Assembly (NCBI GenBank): GCA_049972525.1
Contig: JBMFKI010000002.1
Coordinates: 1 to 64,000, forward strand
DNA: 64,000 bases
Direction of reading: 5' to 3'
Origin: JAVZLQ01 sp049972525
Lineage (GTDB): Archaea > Thermoproteota > Bathyarchaeia > Bathyarchaeales > Bathycorpusculaceae
The notes under the pieces are model-generated. The model ran no database searches. It had not been told where the DNA came from and saw only the letters and a program-made list of their open reading frames with translations. The translations under genes were made by a program, and so were the position numbers. Shown here piece by piece: positions 51,050 through 59,206 of the stretch (position 1 is its first letter; every line of letters starts with the position of its first letter).

Positions 51050-51853
51050 ATGGAGTGCATCACAGTTATTGGTGCTGGGGTAATTGGTGGAGCTATAGTC
51101 AAGAATCTTTTGAAGAGAGGTTATAGAGGTAGAGTTGTTGCCACGAGGCGTGATGTAGAAAAGCTAAGGGAGTTTGAGAAGCTGGGCGCTTATGTCTGCA
51201 ACGATAATAGGCGGGCGGCGCGGGAAGCTAACATAATTTTCTTGTGTGTTAAGCCGAATGACGTCGAGAAAGTTTTGAAGGAAATACGTGGGGAAGTCGA
51301 AGGTAAGCTTGTCATCTCTACAGCTGCAACGATCCCGTTAGGATTTTATAAGAAAATTGCGCCTAAAGCCAAGTTTGTTAGAGCCATGCCAAACATCGCC
51401 GTTTTGGTACAGGAGGCCTTCACTGCGTACTGTTGTGACGGCAGTCTAAGCGCAAAGGAAAAGCGGAAAGTCAAGGAAATGCTCGGCATGATGGGCATAT
51501 CTGAAGAAGTTGAAGAGAAATACATGGATGCCATAACCGCGTTAAGTGGAAGCGGACCAGGATACATCTCCATAATCATTGAAGCTCTCATGTATGCTGG
51601 ATTAAAGGTGGGCTTGCCAAGGGACCTAGCCCTTTACAGTTCTGCACAAACAGTTTTGGGAACTGGAAAGCTTATTCTTGAAACGAGAGAACACCCGGCG
51701 AAAATAAAAGATATGGTAACCACTCCAGGCGGAACAACAATCGAGGCGATTTTTGAGTTGGAGGGCAGCCAAATCCGCCAAGGTTTAATGAGGGCTGTTG
51801 AAGAGGCAACTAAAAAGTGTAATGAGATTCGGGAGAAGCTCATGGTTAACTAG
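51050..51853 (+). CDS. proC: pyrroline-5-carboxylate reductase
   Basis: From ATG 51050 (MECITVIGAGVIGGAIVKNLLKRG) the protein has 267 residues, the usual ProC length. The Rossmann GAGVIGGA binds NAD(P)H. FVRAMPNIAVLV and LSGSGPGYISIIIEALMYAG are family motifs, and MVTTPGGTTIEAI is the C-terminal signature. It makes proline from pyrroline-5-carboxylate. A longer frame would overlap tRNA-Leu, so it is rejected. Confidence 0.94.
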   Translation: MECITVIGAGVIGGAIVKNLLKRGYRGRVVATRRDVEKLREFEKLGAYVCNDNRRAAREANIIFLCVKPNDVEKVLKEIRGEVEGKLVISTAATIPLGFYKKIAPKAKFVRAMPNIAVLVQEAFTAYCCDGSLSAKEKRKVKEMLGMMGISEEVEEKYMDAITALSGSGPGYISIIIEALMYAGLKVGLPRDLALYSSAQTVLGTGKLILETREHPAKIKDMVTTPGGTTIEAIFELEGSQIRQGLMRAVEEATKKCNEIREKLMVN

Positions 51854-51872
51854 GAAGGTGCTGTGCGCGTAA

Positions 51873-52199
51873 GTGGACGCCGAAACCAAACGCATCGCAA
51901 TGCAGAGAATCAACATGCTCTTTCGTTTGGCAAGAGAAACTTACGTGGAGGACTCTGCTTTAGCACAGCGTTACGTGGATATTGCGCGAAAGATAGCAAT
52001 GGCTGCCAAGGTGCGTTTGCCCAAAGAGTATAGACGCCAAGTTTGCCGTCACTGTAAAAGCTTTATCTTGCCCGGCGTTAACTGTCGTGTGCGTATAAAG
52101 CAGCGGAGAGAACCACACGTGGTTATCACATGCTTAAAATGTGGCAAACACATGCGAATTCCACTAAAAAACAAGATGGAGGAGAAAACGAAGACTTGA
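51873..52199 (+). CDS. rnp4: RNase P protein component 4 (Rpp21/Rpr2)
   Basis: The 108-residue protein has the Rpr2/Rpp21 zinc ribbon CRHCKSFILPGVNC ... CLKCGKHMRIPL (four Cys) after two helices (RINMLFRLARETYVEDSALAQRYVDIARKI). It is a subunit of archaeal RNase P, which matures tRNA 5' ends. The start is GTG 51873. Its TGA overlaps the TTG of the next gene in the TTGA arrangement, so translation is coupled. Confidence 0.92.
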   Translation: MDAETKRIAMQRINMLFRLARETYVEDSALAQRYVDIARKIAMAAKVRLPKEYRRQVCRHCKSFILPGVNCRVRIKQRREPHVVITCLKCGKHMRIPLKNKMEEKTKT

Positions 52200-52492
52200 G
52201 CAAACTTACTTCTGGAATGAAGAGGCGAATTAAGCGAGAACTCAGCATGGAAAGACCGACGATATGGATAGGTAAGGGCGGGGCTTCACAGGAGATTGTA
52301 GAGGAAATTGTGAAGCAGTTGGACACGAATGAAACGGTTAAAATAAAAATTTTAAAAAGCGCCTTGGAAAACACAAAAGCAAAGCAGTTTGCATCAAAAA
52401 TTGCTGCTATGGCTGACGCATCACTAGTTGAGGTTAGAGGCCACACGTTCATATTATACAAGCGTAAAACAAAAAAGGATTCTAGCGTGTAG
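52196..52492 (+). CDS. YhbY/CRM-domain RNA-binding protein
   Basis: With TTG 52196 as start (GGAGGAG about 10 bases upstream) the protein has 98 residues. SGMKRRIKRELSMERPTIWIGKGGASQEIVEEIVKQLDTNETVKIKIL carries the GxxG loop of the YhbY/CRM domain. The CRM domain binds ribosomal precursor particles or introns. It is coupled to rnp4. The 228 bases after it to S19e contain no gene except the S19e promoter. Confidence 0.88.
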   Translation: MSKLTSGMKRRIKRELSMERPTIWIGKGGASQEIVEEIVKQLDTNETVKIKILKSALENTKAKQFASKIAAMADASLVEVRGHTFILYKRKTKKDSSV

Positions 52493-52667
52493 CAGTGAAC
52501 CATACATTGAGAGGACTGAGGGAAGAGTGAGCATATAGCGTTCAAGGGTAAGGCTCTGAAGGTTTAAGCAGAGAAGAAATCGAGCATATGGAAGAAAGAG
52601 GTTAAAATAGTTTTAATGGGCTATAAGCAAAAATGTTAGGTTTTTTCAATAGATGAAAGTGAAAGCC

Positions 52668-52675
52668 TTTATATT
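52668..52675 (+). promoter_or_regulatory. TATA box of the S19e-PDCD5-L39e-L31e operon
   Basis: TTTATATT lies 46-53 bases before the TTG start of S19e, followed by a short leader with a GAGAGGAT ribosome-binding site. This is the only promoter-like signal in the 228-base gap. Confidence 0.5.
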
Positions 52676-52720
52676 TGGCTTCATGTTTTACTGAAGGAAA
52701 AGCCGAGAGGATAAATTGTC

Positions 52721-53188
52721 TTGATAACCCCCCATGATGTTCCAGCACAAGCGTTCATCGAAAAACTAGCCAAATATCTAAAAGAGAACGTTAACGATGT
52801 GAATCCTCCGCAATGGGCTAGCTTTGTGAAGACTGGTTCGCATGTTCAGAAGCAGCCGCAAGACCTTGATTGGTGGTACATTCGCTGTGCCTCGCTTTTA
52901 AGGAAAATTTATGTTCATGGGCCAATAGGCATAGAAAAGCTAAGGGCTGAATATGGAGGGCGAAAGGACTTTGGCGTTAGACCGGAACACGCTGTTAAGG
53001 CTGGCGGAACAATAATTAGAAAAGCCCTGCAACAGTTAGAGGTTGCTGGTCTAATCGAGACTGTTAAGCCTAAAGGAAGAGTTGTGACTCGCGAAGGTAG
53101 AAAACTTTTACGTGAGATAGCTGAAGAAGTGCATAAGGAAATTGTTAAGGAGTCTCCACAACTAGCGAAGTATGGGAAGGGCGAGTAA
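52721..53188 (+). CDS. rps19e: ribosomal protein S19e
   Basis: The 155-residue protein shows WASFVKTGSHVQKQPQD, DWWYIRCASLLRKIYVHGPIGI and YGGRKDFGVRPEH, all signatures of S19e. It belongs to the small subunit and helps its maturation. The start is TTG 52721. Its final A is shared with the ATG of the PDCD5-like gene, so the genes overlap by 1 bp in one operon. Confidence 0.96.
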   Translation: MITPHDVPAQAFIEKLAKYLKENVNDVNPPQWASFVKTGSHVQKQPQDLDWWYIRCASLLRKIYVHGPIGIEKLRAEYGGRKDFGVRPEHAVKAGGTIIRKALQQLEVAGLIETVKPKGRVVTREGRKLLREIAEEVHKEIVKESPQLAKYGKGE

Positions 53189-53520
53189 TGTCAGAAGAAG
53201 AGGAGCTTGAAGAAATTCGTAGAAAAAAGCTTCTTGCACTGCAACAAAAAATTACTGAAGAGCAAAAACAAGCCCAAATTCAGCAACAATTGGAACTGCA
53301 AAAACAAGCAATTTTGAGAAAGATTTTAACTTCAGACGCCAGACAGAGGCTTGCAAATCTTAAAATGGTCAGACCGGAGTTCACTGAAGCTTTAGAGTTG
53401 CAGTTAATACAGTTGGCGCAGCAGGGAAAACTTCCAATACCCTTAAACGATGAACAGCTAAAGCAGATACTTATACAACTTCAATCTCAGAAGCGTGAAA
53501 CAAGGATAAGGAGAATATAA
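53188..53520 (+). CDS. PDCD5-family DNA-binding protein
   Basis: The 110-residue helical, Gln-rich protein (LEEIRRKKLLALQQKITEE, SDARQRLANLKMVRPEFTEALELQLIQLAQQGKL) matches the PDCD5/TFAR19 family. Archaeal members bind nucleic acid; some evidence links them to translation and chaperonin. In many archaea the gene sits between S19e and L39e, as here. It ends one base before the L39e ATG. Confidence 0.93.
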   Translation: MSEEEELEEIRRKKLLALQQKITEEQKQAQIQQQLELQKQAILRKILTSDARQRLANLKMVRPEFTEALELQLIQLAQQGKLPIPLNDEQLKQILIQLQSQKRETRIRRI

Positions 53521-53521
53521 G

Positions 53522-53677
53522 ATGGCGAGAAATAAGCCAACAGCCAAGAAGAGGAGACTTGCAAAAGCTGGAAAACAAAAGAAAGCCGTTCCAACATGGG
53601 TAATCGCAAAAACATCTGGAAAATTTAGGGCGCACCCAAAACGGAGGCAGTGGCGTACTAGAAAAATAAAAGCTTAG
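53522..53677 (+). CDS. rpl39e: ribosomal protein L39e
   Basis: The 51-residue basic protein (MARNKPTAKKRRLAKAGKQ ... VPTWVIAKTSGKFRAHPKRRQWR) is full-length L39e, which lines the nascent-peptide exit tunnel. It starts 1 base after the PDCD5 stop and is followed by L31e after 13 bases. Confidence 0.96.
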   Translation: MARNKPTAKKRRLAKAGKQKKAVPTWVIAKTSGKFRAHPKRRQWRTRKIKA

Positions 53678-53690
53678 GAGAGAATGCGTC

Positions 53691-54206
53691 ATGAAAGAAG
53701 AGAAAGATGTCAATGGCGAGGAGCAAGAGGAAAAAAGTGAAGAGTTTACCGAAGAAGCTGAAAAAGAAAAGGAAGAAATTGAAGGAGCTGAGGCTGTGAC
53801 TGAAGAGGGAGAGGAGGTTTCTAAAGGTGAAGAGAAACCGTTAGTTGAAGAAGAGGTTGTCGAGGAAGAGGCTAAACCTAAGCGAGAAGAAAAAGTTGAG
53901 GAAGAGGGAATAGTTGAGGAGAGAATTTACACAGTTCCTCTCGGTAGAGCTTGGATTATGCCGCCGAATAAGCGAGCTGCGAGGGCTATAAGAATATTGA
54001 AGGATTTTTTGAAGAAACATATGAAGCTTGAGGCTCGCAAAGAAGGTGAGGAGGAGGAAGAAGAGCCTAAAAAACTCATTATAACAAACGAGGTGAATGA
54101 GAAGATTTGGAGCAGAGGCATAGAAAAGCCTCCTCGAAAGATTCGGGTAAGAGCAGCAAAAGATAAAGACGGCAATGTTACTGTTTACTTGGCTGAAGGA
54201 GACTAG
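53691..54206 (+). CDS. rpl31e: ribosomal protein L31e with long acidic N-terminal extension
   Basis: The 171-residue protein is twice the normal L31e length. Residues ~76-171 are L31e (ERIYTVPLGRAWIMPPNKRAARAIRILKDFLKKH ... ITNEVNEKIWSRGIEKPPRKIRVRAAKD). Residues 1-75 are an almost pure Glu/Lys/Val tail, and a second acidic insert, KEGEEEEEEPKK, breaks the core. L31e sits near the tunnel exit, so the tail could reach other factors. The ATG at 53691 follows GGAG; an internal start is not obvious, and the frame is intact and in register. Confidence 0.9.
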   Translation: MKEEKDVNGEEQEEKSEEFTEEAEKEKEEIEGAEAVTEEGEEVSKGEEKPLVEEEVVEEEAKPKREEKVEEEGIVEERIYTVPLGRAWIMPPNKRAARAIRILKDFLKKHMKLEARKEGEEEEEEPKKLIITNEVNEKIWSRGIEKPPRKIRVRAAKDKDGNVTVYLAEGD

Positions 54207-54209
54207 TCC

Positions 54210-54917
54210 TTGCCCGTTTACTTCTCCAGCCTTTTTGGAAGCGCAAGCATAGGAGTTTACGCTCTTGCAACAGATAAAATCGTGATAATCCCAAGCCTGG
54301 TACCCATCAAAAAAGCCGAAAGATTTGAAGAGTGGCTTAAAGTTAAACTGATACATACAACAATTGGCGGTTCAATTTTAGCTGGTGCCCTCGCATGTGC
54401 CAACTCAAACGGCATTCTCTTACCGCATATAATTCGTGACGAAGAACTTGAAGCTATAAGCGCTGCTTTTGATGGGAAAGTAACAATTATGGAAACGCGG
54501 AAGACAGCTTATGGAAACATGGTTTTGGCAAACGATTATGGCGCAGTGGTTGACCCACGATTAAAAGCGGCAGAAGTGAAAATGGTGTCTGAAACTTTAG
54601 GTGTTGAAGCTGTTCCTGGTGAAATTGCTGGTTTGCCCTACGTTGGAGCTTTGGCTGCCGCCACAAACAAGGGTGTTTTGGCTCATCCGCTTTTGAAGGA
54701 TTCGGAGAGAAAGCTTTTAGAGGATGTGCTTAAAGTTCCAGTTGATGTGGGTACAATTAACTGTGGAATACCCTACGTTGGAACTGGTTTAATCTGCAAT
54801 AGTTACGCGGCTGTTGCTGGGGCTTTGACAACTGGACCCGAGATGTTTATAATCGGGAATGCCTTGGATGTTGTGGAGGAAAGCAAGCATGTTGAAAATC
54901 TTCAGAATAAAAGGTGA
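54210..54917 (+). CDS. eif6: translation initiation factor 6 (aIF6)
   Basis: The 235-residue protein has the pentein fold repeats of eIF6: IGVYALATDKIVIIP, GILLPHIIRDEELEAI, AYGNMVLANDYGAVVDP and GLPYVGALAAATNKGVLAHP. It keeps the large subunit from joining too early and helps its maturation. The start is TTG 54210, three bases after the L31e stop. The end overlaps the LX gene by 29 bp. Confidence 0.95.
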   Translation: MPVYFSSLFGSASIGVYALATDKIVIIPSLVPIKKAERFEEWLKVKLIHTTIGGSILAGALACANSNGILLPHIIRDEELEAISAAFDGKVTIMETRKTAYGNMVLANDYGAVVDPRLKAAEVKMVSETLGVEAVPGEIAGLPYVGALAAATNKGVLAHPLLKDSERKLLEDVLKVPVDVGTINCGIPYVGTGLICNSYAAVAGALTTGPEMFIIGNALDVVEESKHVENLQNKR

Positions 54918-55122
54918 AATTCGAAAGCCAAACATGGAAACTCCCTTCAAAAAGGAAGTTGCCGCTATAAAGCCTGAACACGCAATTGAAAAGGTTTACG
55001 CAGAATTGGGAAGTAAACATCGGGTTAAACGTTTTCAAATAAAAATACTAAGTGTTGAGGAAATTAAACCGGAAGAAATAGAAAACCCAATGCTCAAAAA
55101 ACTGGTTGTTGGAGAAGGATAA
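54889..55122 (+). CDS. rpl18a: ribosomal protein LX (L18ae)
   Basis: From ATG 54889, with GGAGGAAAG upstream, the protein has 77 residues: MLKIFRIKGEIRKPN ... PFKKEVAAIKPEHAIEKVYAELGSKHRVKRFQIKILSVEEI. This matches LX, the short archaeal L18ae. It overlaps the eIF6 end and is 2 bases before prefoldin alpha. It is part of the large subunit. Confidence 0.93.
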   Translation: MLKIFRIKGEIRKPNMETPFKKEVAAIKPEHAIEKVYAELGSKHRVKRFQIKILSVEEIKPEEIENPMLKKLVVGEG

Positions 55123-55124
55123 TT

Positions 55125-55562
55125 TTGGAAAGTAAAATTGAGGAAGAGCTCCGCAAACTGAACTTGGAAATGCGCTTTTTAGAACAAACAGCCGAAACTA
55201 TTCAATCTAGGATTAACATGGTTAACGCCGTTATAACAGACTTAACATATGCAAACATGTCGCTGGAAGGACTGGAAAAGGAAAAGGAAAACGCTGAACT
55301 GCTAGTGCCAATCGGCGGCAGTTCCTACATAAAAGTGAAACTTGCCAGCACGGACAAGGTCATAGTTGGAATGGGCGCTGGAGTTTCAATTGAAAAGACG
55401 ATGCAGGAAGCGAAAGAAATAATCAAAAATAGACTGGAAAACTTGGAGAAAACAAGGGACTCGCTTCAAAATCAACTTGTCCAAGTGGCACAGAGAATCA
55501 ATGATGACCGCGAAAAATTTGAAAGCCTAGTTGCCCAACTCAAAGAGGAGAAATCCCCATAA
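55125..55562 (+). CDS. pfdA: prefoldin alpha subunit
   Basis: The 145-residue protein has two long coiled-coil helices flanking a short beta hairpin (LLVPIGGSSYIKVKLASTDKVIVGMGAGVSIEKT), as in prefoldin alpha. Two alpha and four beta subunits form the jellyfish-shaped co-chaperone that passes unfolded proteins to the thermosome. The start is TTG 55125. The beta subunit gene is not in the window. Confidence 0.94.
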   Translation: MESKIEEELRKLNLEMRFLEQTAETIQSRINMVNAVITDLTYANMSLEGLEKEKENAELLVPIGGSSYIKVKLASTDKVIVGMGAGVSIEKTMQEAKEIIKNRLENLEKTRDSLQNQLVQVAQRINDDREKFESLVAQLKEEKSP

Positions 55563-55563
55563 A

Positions 55564-56469
55564 ATGTTTGAGAAGCTTAAGTCCGGCTTAAAAGGGCTAA
55601 TAAACAAAGTTACAACAGTTGAACTTAAAGCGGAAAACCTCCGTCCTGTGCTTTCTGAATTTAAAATAAGCCTTGTAGAAAATGACGTTGCTTTTCCAGT
55701 AGCGGAAAGAATATGTGACGAAATGGAGAAACGTTTAGACGGAGTGCAAGTTAAAAGGCTTGAAGACCGTAGAAAAATTGTAGAGGAAAACCTTCGTGAA
55801 GTTCTCCTTGAAATTATGCTTACAAATAATAAGATAGACTTGTTCGGGGCTATTGAAGAAAAACGAAAAAGAGGAGAACCATTCGTAATAATTTTTGTTG
55901 GCATAAATGGCACTGGAAAAACCACAACAATAGCTAAAGTTGCCAACCTTCTTAACAAGCGTGGCTATTCCGTTGTGCTTGCGTGCAGTGACACTTATAG
56001 GGCTGGTTCAATTGAACAATTAGAAGAACACGCAAAACGCCTCGGAATAAAAATGGTTAAGCACAAGTATGGAGCAGATCCAGCGGCAGTAGCTTATGAC
56101 ACAATAAGCCATGCGAAGGCACATGGAATAAACGTTGTCTTAATAGATACAGCTGGAAGAATACAGACAAACAGGAACCTAATGAATGAACTTGCAAAAA
56201 TAAAACGTGTGGTTAACCCTGACCTAACAATCTTAACAGTTGACTCGCTTACTGGCAATGATGCTGTTATGCAGGCAGAAGAGTTCCACAAAAGCGTTGG
56301 CATAGACGCCACTATACTCACAAAGGTTGATGCGGATATAAAGGGGGGATCAGCCATAAGCGTAACATACATAACGAAAAAGCCAATATTGTTTATTGGA
56401 ACGGGACAAGCGTACAATGATTTAGAAGATTTTAACCCAGAAAAATTTGTGCAGCTAATTTTAAAGTGA
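55564..56469 (+). CDS. ftsY: signal recognition particle receptor FtsY
   Basis: Starting at ATG 55564 (MFEKLKSGLKGLINKV) the protein has 301 residues: an N helical bundle (1-90) and a G domain with P-loop GINGTGKTT, DTYRAGSIEQLEEHAKRLG, DTAGRIQTN and TKVDADIKGGSA. The acidic A domain of bacterial FtsY is missing, as usual in archaea. It docks SRP-ribosome complexes at the membrane by GTP-dependent pairing with SRP54. Confidence 0.95.
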   Translation: MFEKLKSGLKGLINKVTTVELKAENLRPVLSEFKISLVENDVAFPVAERICDEMEKRLDGVQVKRLEDRRKIVEENLREVLLEIMLTNNKIDLFGAIEEKRKRGEPFVIIFVGINGTGKTTTIAKVANLLNKRGYSVVLACSDTYRAGSIEQLEEHAKRLGIKMVKHKYGADPAAVAYDTISHAKAHGINVVLIDTAGRIQTNRNLMNELAKIKRVVNPDLTILTVDSLTGNDAVMQAEEFHKSVGIDATILTKVDADIKGGSAISVTYITKKPILFIGTGQAYNDLEDFNPEKFVQLILK

Positions 56470-56534
56470 CAAATGTAAAAGGAGAATTCAAGAGTTTCTT
56501 TTAGAAATGACGAGATATTATAGAGTTATGTGGC

Positions 56535-57446
56535 TCATCTTTCCAATAGTTTAAGCAATATTGCCTTTGCTGAATACAATCTGTTTTCGCTCTGTTCATA
56601 TATTACTGATTGTGAGCTTTCGATCATGTCTGCGCTTATTTCGTATCCCCTGTGTATTGGCATGTCATGCATTATGTAGGCATTACTGTTCTTCAGCAGT
56701 TCCTTGTTTATTTGGTATGGCATCATTAGTTTGACGCGTTTCTCCTTTTCCGCTGCATATTTCGGGTCTGAGAAGAATTCCATGTCGACCCAAGTGTCCG
56801 TGTAAACGAAGTCTGCGTTTTTAACAGCTTCTTTCGCGTTTAAAGTTGTTTCCCATAGTCCAGTTTTCTTTGCGTCTTCCAAAAGTTCCTGATCTCTAGA
56901 GGGTTCATTGAATATTGGCGTCACGGTCGTTATCTTGACTCCTGTTTTTGTACATCCCTCGATGAGCGAGTTGCAAACGTTGTTATGTATACCTATATAA
57001 ACTAGCTTTAGTCCCTTCAGTTTCCCCTTCTTCTCTTTCATTGTTAGTAGGTCTGCTATTACTTGGCTTGGGTGATACTTTTCGTCGCACCCGTTAATAA
57101 CCGGAGCGCGTGAGGCTTTAGCCATGGTTTGCAAATCCGCATTTCGCAGAAGTCTAGCCATTATGCCATCAACATTACGTGAAAGATACTGCGTCTCATC
57201 ATAAACATCTGCCAAAGTGAAGTTTGTCGTTCTCCAGTCAATGTAAAGTGCGTGGCCTCCAAGTTGCGTCATCGCAACCTCAAAAGAGACGCGTGTTCTT
57301 GTTGAGGTTTTTTGGAAAATCATGGCTAAAGACTTGCCAGCCAAAGCATCCTTATACTTTTCAGAGTTGTGCTTAACTTCGATTCCTTTATCAATAATTT
57401 CCATAAGCTGCTGACCAGACAATTCCTTAAAGTTTATTAAGTGCAT
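56535..57446 (-). CDS. ornithine-carbamoyltransferase-family protein with altered substrate loop
   Basis: From ATG 57446, with AAGGTG upstream, the protein has 303 residues. Carbamoyl-phosphate motifs are intact: STRTR (48-52) and HPSQ. The ornithine side is changed: the SMG loop reads DTWVDMEFF, and the HCLP motif, whose Cys binds ornithine, reads HDMP followed by IHRGYE. It may be a divergent ArgF or act on another amine. It is a lone minus-strand gene between ftsY and dtdA, not near other arginine genes. Confidence 0.75.
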   Translation of the reverse strand: MHLINFKELSGQQLMEIIDKGIEVKHNSEKYKDALAGKSLAMIFQKTSTRTRVSFEVAMTQLGGHALYIDWRTTNFTLADVYDETQYLSRNVDGIMARLLRNADLQTMAKASRAPVINGCDEKYHPSQVIADLLTMKEKKGKLKGLKLVYIGIHNNVCNSLIEGCTKTGVKITTVTPIFNEPSRDQELLEDAKKTGLWETTLNAKEAVKNADFVYTDTWVDMEFFSDPKYAAEKEKRVKLMMPYQINKELLKNSNAYIMHDMPIHRGYEISADMIESSQSVIYEQSENRLYSAKAILLKLLER

Positions 57447-57578
57447 AATTTCACCTTTCAGACAAACCAGCCCCATTCCAGTTATAAAATTTTCCGATTA
57501 AATAAGCAATTTTTAGCCATAAACCAGAATAGAAACATATGCTTCATATAATCACTGAAGAGTAAGGAGGTTAAGGCG

Positions 57579-58403
57579 ATGATCTTGCTTGTTGCCTCAA
57601 ATAAAGACATTGCAAGCCTAAATATTCAAAGGCAGATTCTCAAAAATTATTCATTCGTAGAAAGCGGCAAAAACTTTAGGGATAATCCAGTTTATGAAAC
57701 TGATGTTAAAGGCAAAAAAGTTGAAATGGTAACTTTGGAACAAGAATCGGTTTACGCCCAAAATCTGCCAGAATTTTTTGCGAATCTGGAACTTGTAATA
57801 TTCATTTCGAGGCATAGCAGCGTAAGTGGAACTCCAACGCTTTCTGTGCATACTCCAGGAAATTTAGGCGAGGCTGAGTTAGGTGGGATTCAGAGAAATG
57901 TTTCCGTTTCGCCAGCTAACGCAATGAGGGATGTTCTAATCAACATGGCGCTTCTTAAAGAGGAAACGCATTTGCAATATGATGTCTGTTATGAGTGCAC
58001 TCATCACGGTCCATCATTAAACGTGCCGGCAATGTTCGCGGAGCTTGGGAGTTCTCCGAAGCAATGGTCCGACTTGAAAGCTGCAGAGGTTGTTGCTTGT
58101 GCGGTGATTAAGGCTGTTGAGAATTTTGGCGAGTCCAAAGCTAAAGCTGTTCTTGGGATTGGTGGACCACACTATAATGCCAAATTTACGAGAATTGCTC
58201 TTGAAAGTGAAATCGCTTTCGGTCATATGATTCCAAAATATGCTCTTTCACACGTGGATGCCGAAGTTCTTAAGCAATGTATAGAGAAAACCTTAGAGAA
58301 AGTTGAATGCGCTGTTTTAGATTGGAAGGGGATAAAAGGCGAATATAAGACAAAACTTCTTGAAATGCTCGATAATTCTAGTCTTCAATTCAAAAAAATC
58401 TAG
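57579..58403 (+). CDS. dtdA: D-aminoacyl-tRNA deacylase DtdA (DTD2)
   Basis: The 274-residue protein matches archaeal DtdA: FISRHSSVSGTPTLSVHTPGN, YDVCYECTHHGPSLNVPAMFAELGSSPKQW and VLGIGGPHYNAKFTRIALE. It removes D-amino acids wrongly attached to tRNA and needs zinc. An excellent ribosome-binding site, AAGGAGGT at 57564-57571, precedes the ATG. The secE operon follows from its own promoter. Confidence 0.94.
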   Translation: MILLVASNKDIASLNIQRQILKNYSFVESGKNFRDNPVYETDVKGKKVEMVTLEQESVYAQNLPEFFANLELVIFISRHSSVSGTPTLSVHTPGNLGEAELGGIQRNVSVSPANAMRDVLINMALLKEETHLQYDVCYECTHHGPSLNVPAMFAELGSSPKQWSDLKAAEVVACAVIKAVENFGESKAKAVLGIGGPHYNAKFTRIALESEIAFGHMIPKYALSHVDAEVLKQCIEKTLEKVECAVLDWKGIKGEYKTKLLEMLDNSSLQFKKI

Positions 58404-58486
58404 AGTGCAAATTTTGTCTTTTTCAGCGGGAAAATTTAATAGAAATCGCTTCAGTAAAGTTATTAACGCTGATGTTTACAGTAATG

Positions 58487-58494
58487 TTTATATC
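58487..58494 (+). promoter_or_regulatory. TATA box of the secE-spt5-L11 operon
   Basis: TTTATATC lies 31-38 bases upstream of the secE ATG at 58525, giving a leader of roughly 10 bases. This supports the short start of SecE rather than a longer frame. Confidence 0.5.
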
Positions 58495-58524
58495 AGATTT
58501 AAAGTGTTGAGTTCGGGAAGAACT

Positions 58525-58704
58525 ATGGGCTTAAGGTCATTCCTATCCCAATGCGCGAGAACATTAAAACTGGCTGTGAAACCTGGGAAAAGTGAGCTTT
58601 GGCTATCGATAAAAATATGTTTTATAGGCTTAGGTGCAGTTGGAGTCATAGGTTTCATAATTAAAATGTTGGCTTCAGCGATAACTGGTGGGACAGCAGC
58701 TTAG
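58525..58704 (+). CDS. secE: preprotein translocase subunit SecE
   Basis: The 59-residue protein has the SecE/Sec61-gamma layout: an amphipathic helix (FLSQCARTLKLAVKPGKSELWLSIKI) and one membrane helix (FIGLGAVGVIGFIIKMLA). It clamps SecY in the translocon. It lies 12 bases before spt5, the usual archaeal order secE-spt5-L11. A longer upstream frame has no SecE character. Confidence 0.93.
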   Translation: MGLRSFLSQCARTLKLAVKPGKSELWLSIKICFIGLGAVGVIGFIIKMLASAITGGTAA

Positions 58705-58716
58705 GAAGGAGAAAAC

Positions 58717-59205
58717 ATGGAGAAGAAAGTCGAAGAGGCACCAACAAAAATTTTCGCTGTGAAGACAACAACTGGACAGGAGAGAAACGTGGCTAAGCTT
58801 GTCGCTGCCAGGGTTGAGATGAATAAAATTCCAATAAAGGCAATTCTTGTTCCGGAAACTTTGAAGGGATACATCTTTGTGGAGGCTGATGGGCCTCATT
58901 TCGTGGAAGAAGCAATTCAAGGTGTAAGGCATGTGCGTTCGAGGGTTCCAGGCGTTGTAAACTTTTCTGATATTGAAAGATACATCGTTAGAAAACCGAT
59001 AATTGAGGAGTTAAGTGAAAACCAGATTGTGGAGATTACTGGTGGACCGTTTAAGGGTATGCGGGCAAAAATAACGCGTGTAGATAAGGCAAAGGAAGAA
59101 GTGACGCTGGAATTGTTGGAAGCTACCTTCACCTTGCCGATAACTGTGCATTCAGATTATGTGAAGCTTGTTGCGAAAGCGAAAAGTGAAGGTGAGGAGG
59201 AGTAA
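58717..59205 (+). CDS. spt5: transcription elongation factor Spt5 (NusG)
   Basis: The 162-residue protein joins a NusG N-terminal domain (IFAVKTTTGQERNVAKLVAAR ... GYIFVEADGPHFVEEAIQGVRHV) to a KOW domain (GGPFKGMRAKITRVDKAKEEVTLEL). It binds RNA polymerase with Spt4 and supports elongation. It sits between secE and L11 with 1 base to the L11 start. Confidence 0.95.
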   Translation: MEKKVEEAPTKIFAVKTTTGQERNVAKLVAARVEMNKIPIKAILVPETLKGYIFVEADGPHFVEEAIQGVRHVRSRVPGVVNFSDIERYIVRKPIIEELSENQIVEITGGPFKGMRAKITRVDKAKEEVTLELLEATFTLPITVHSDYVKLVAKAKSEGEEE

Positions 59206-59206
59206 A

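Noticed and set aside
58360..58524. Upstream extension of SecE
   Set aside because: It overlaps the dtdA end and the TATA box at 58487, and the added residues have no SecE character.
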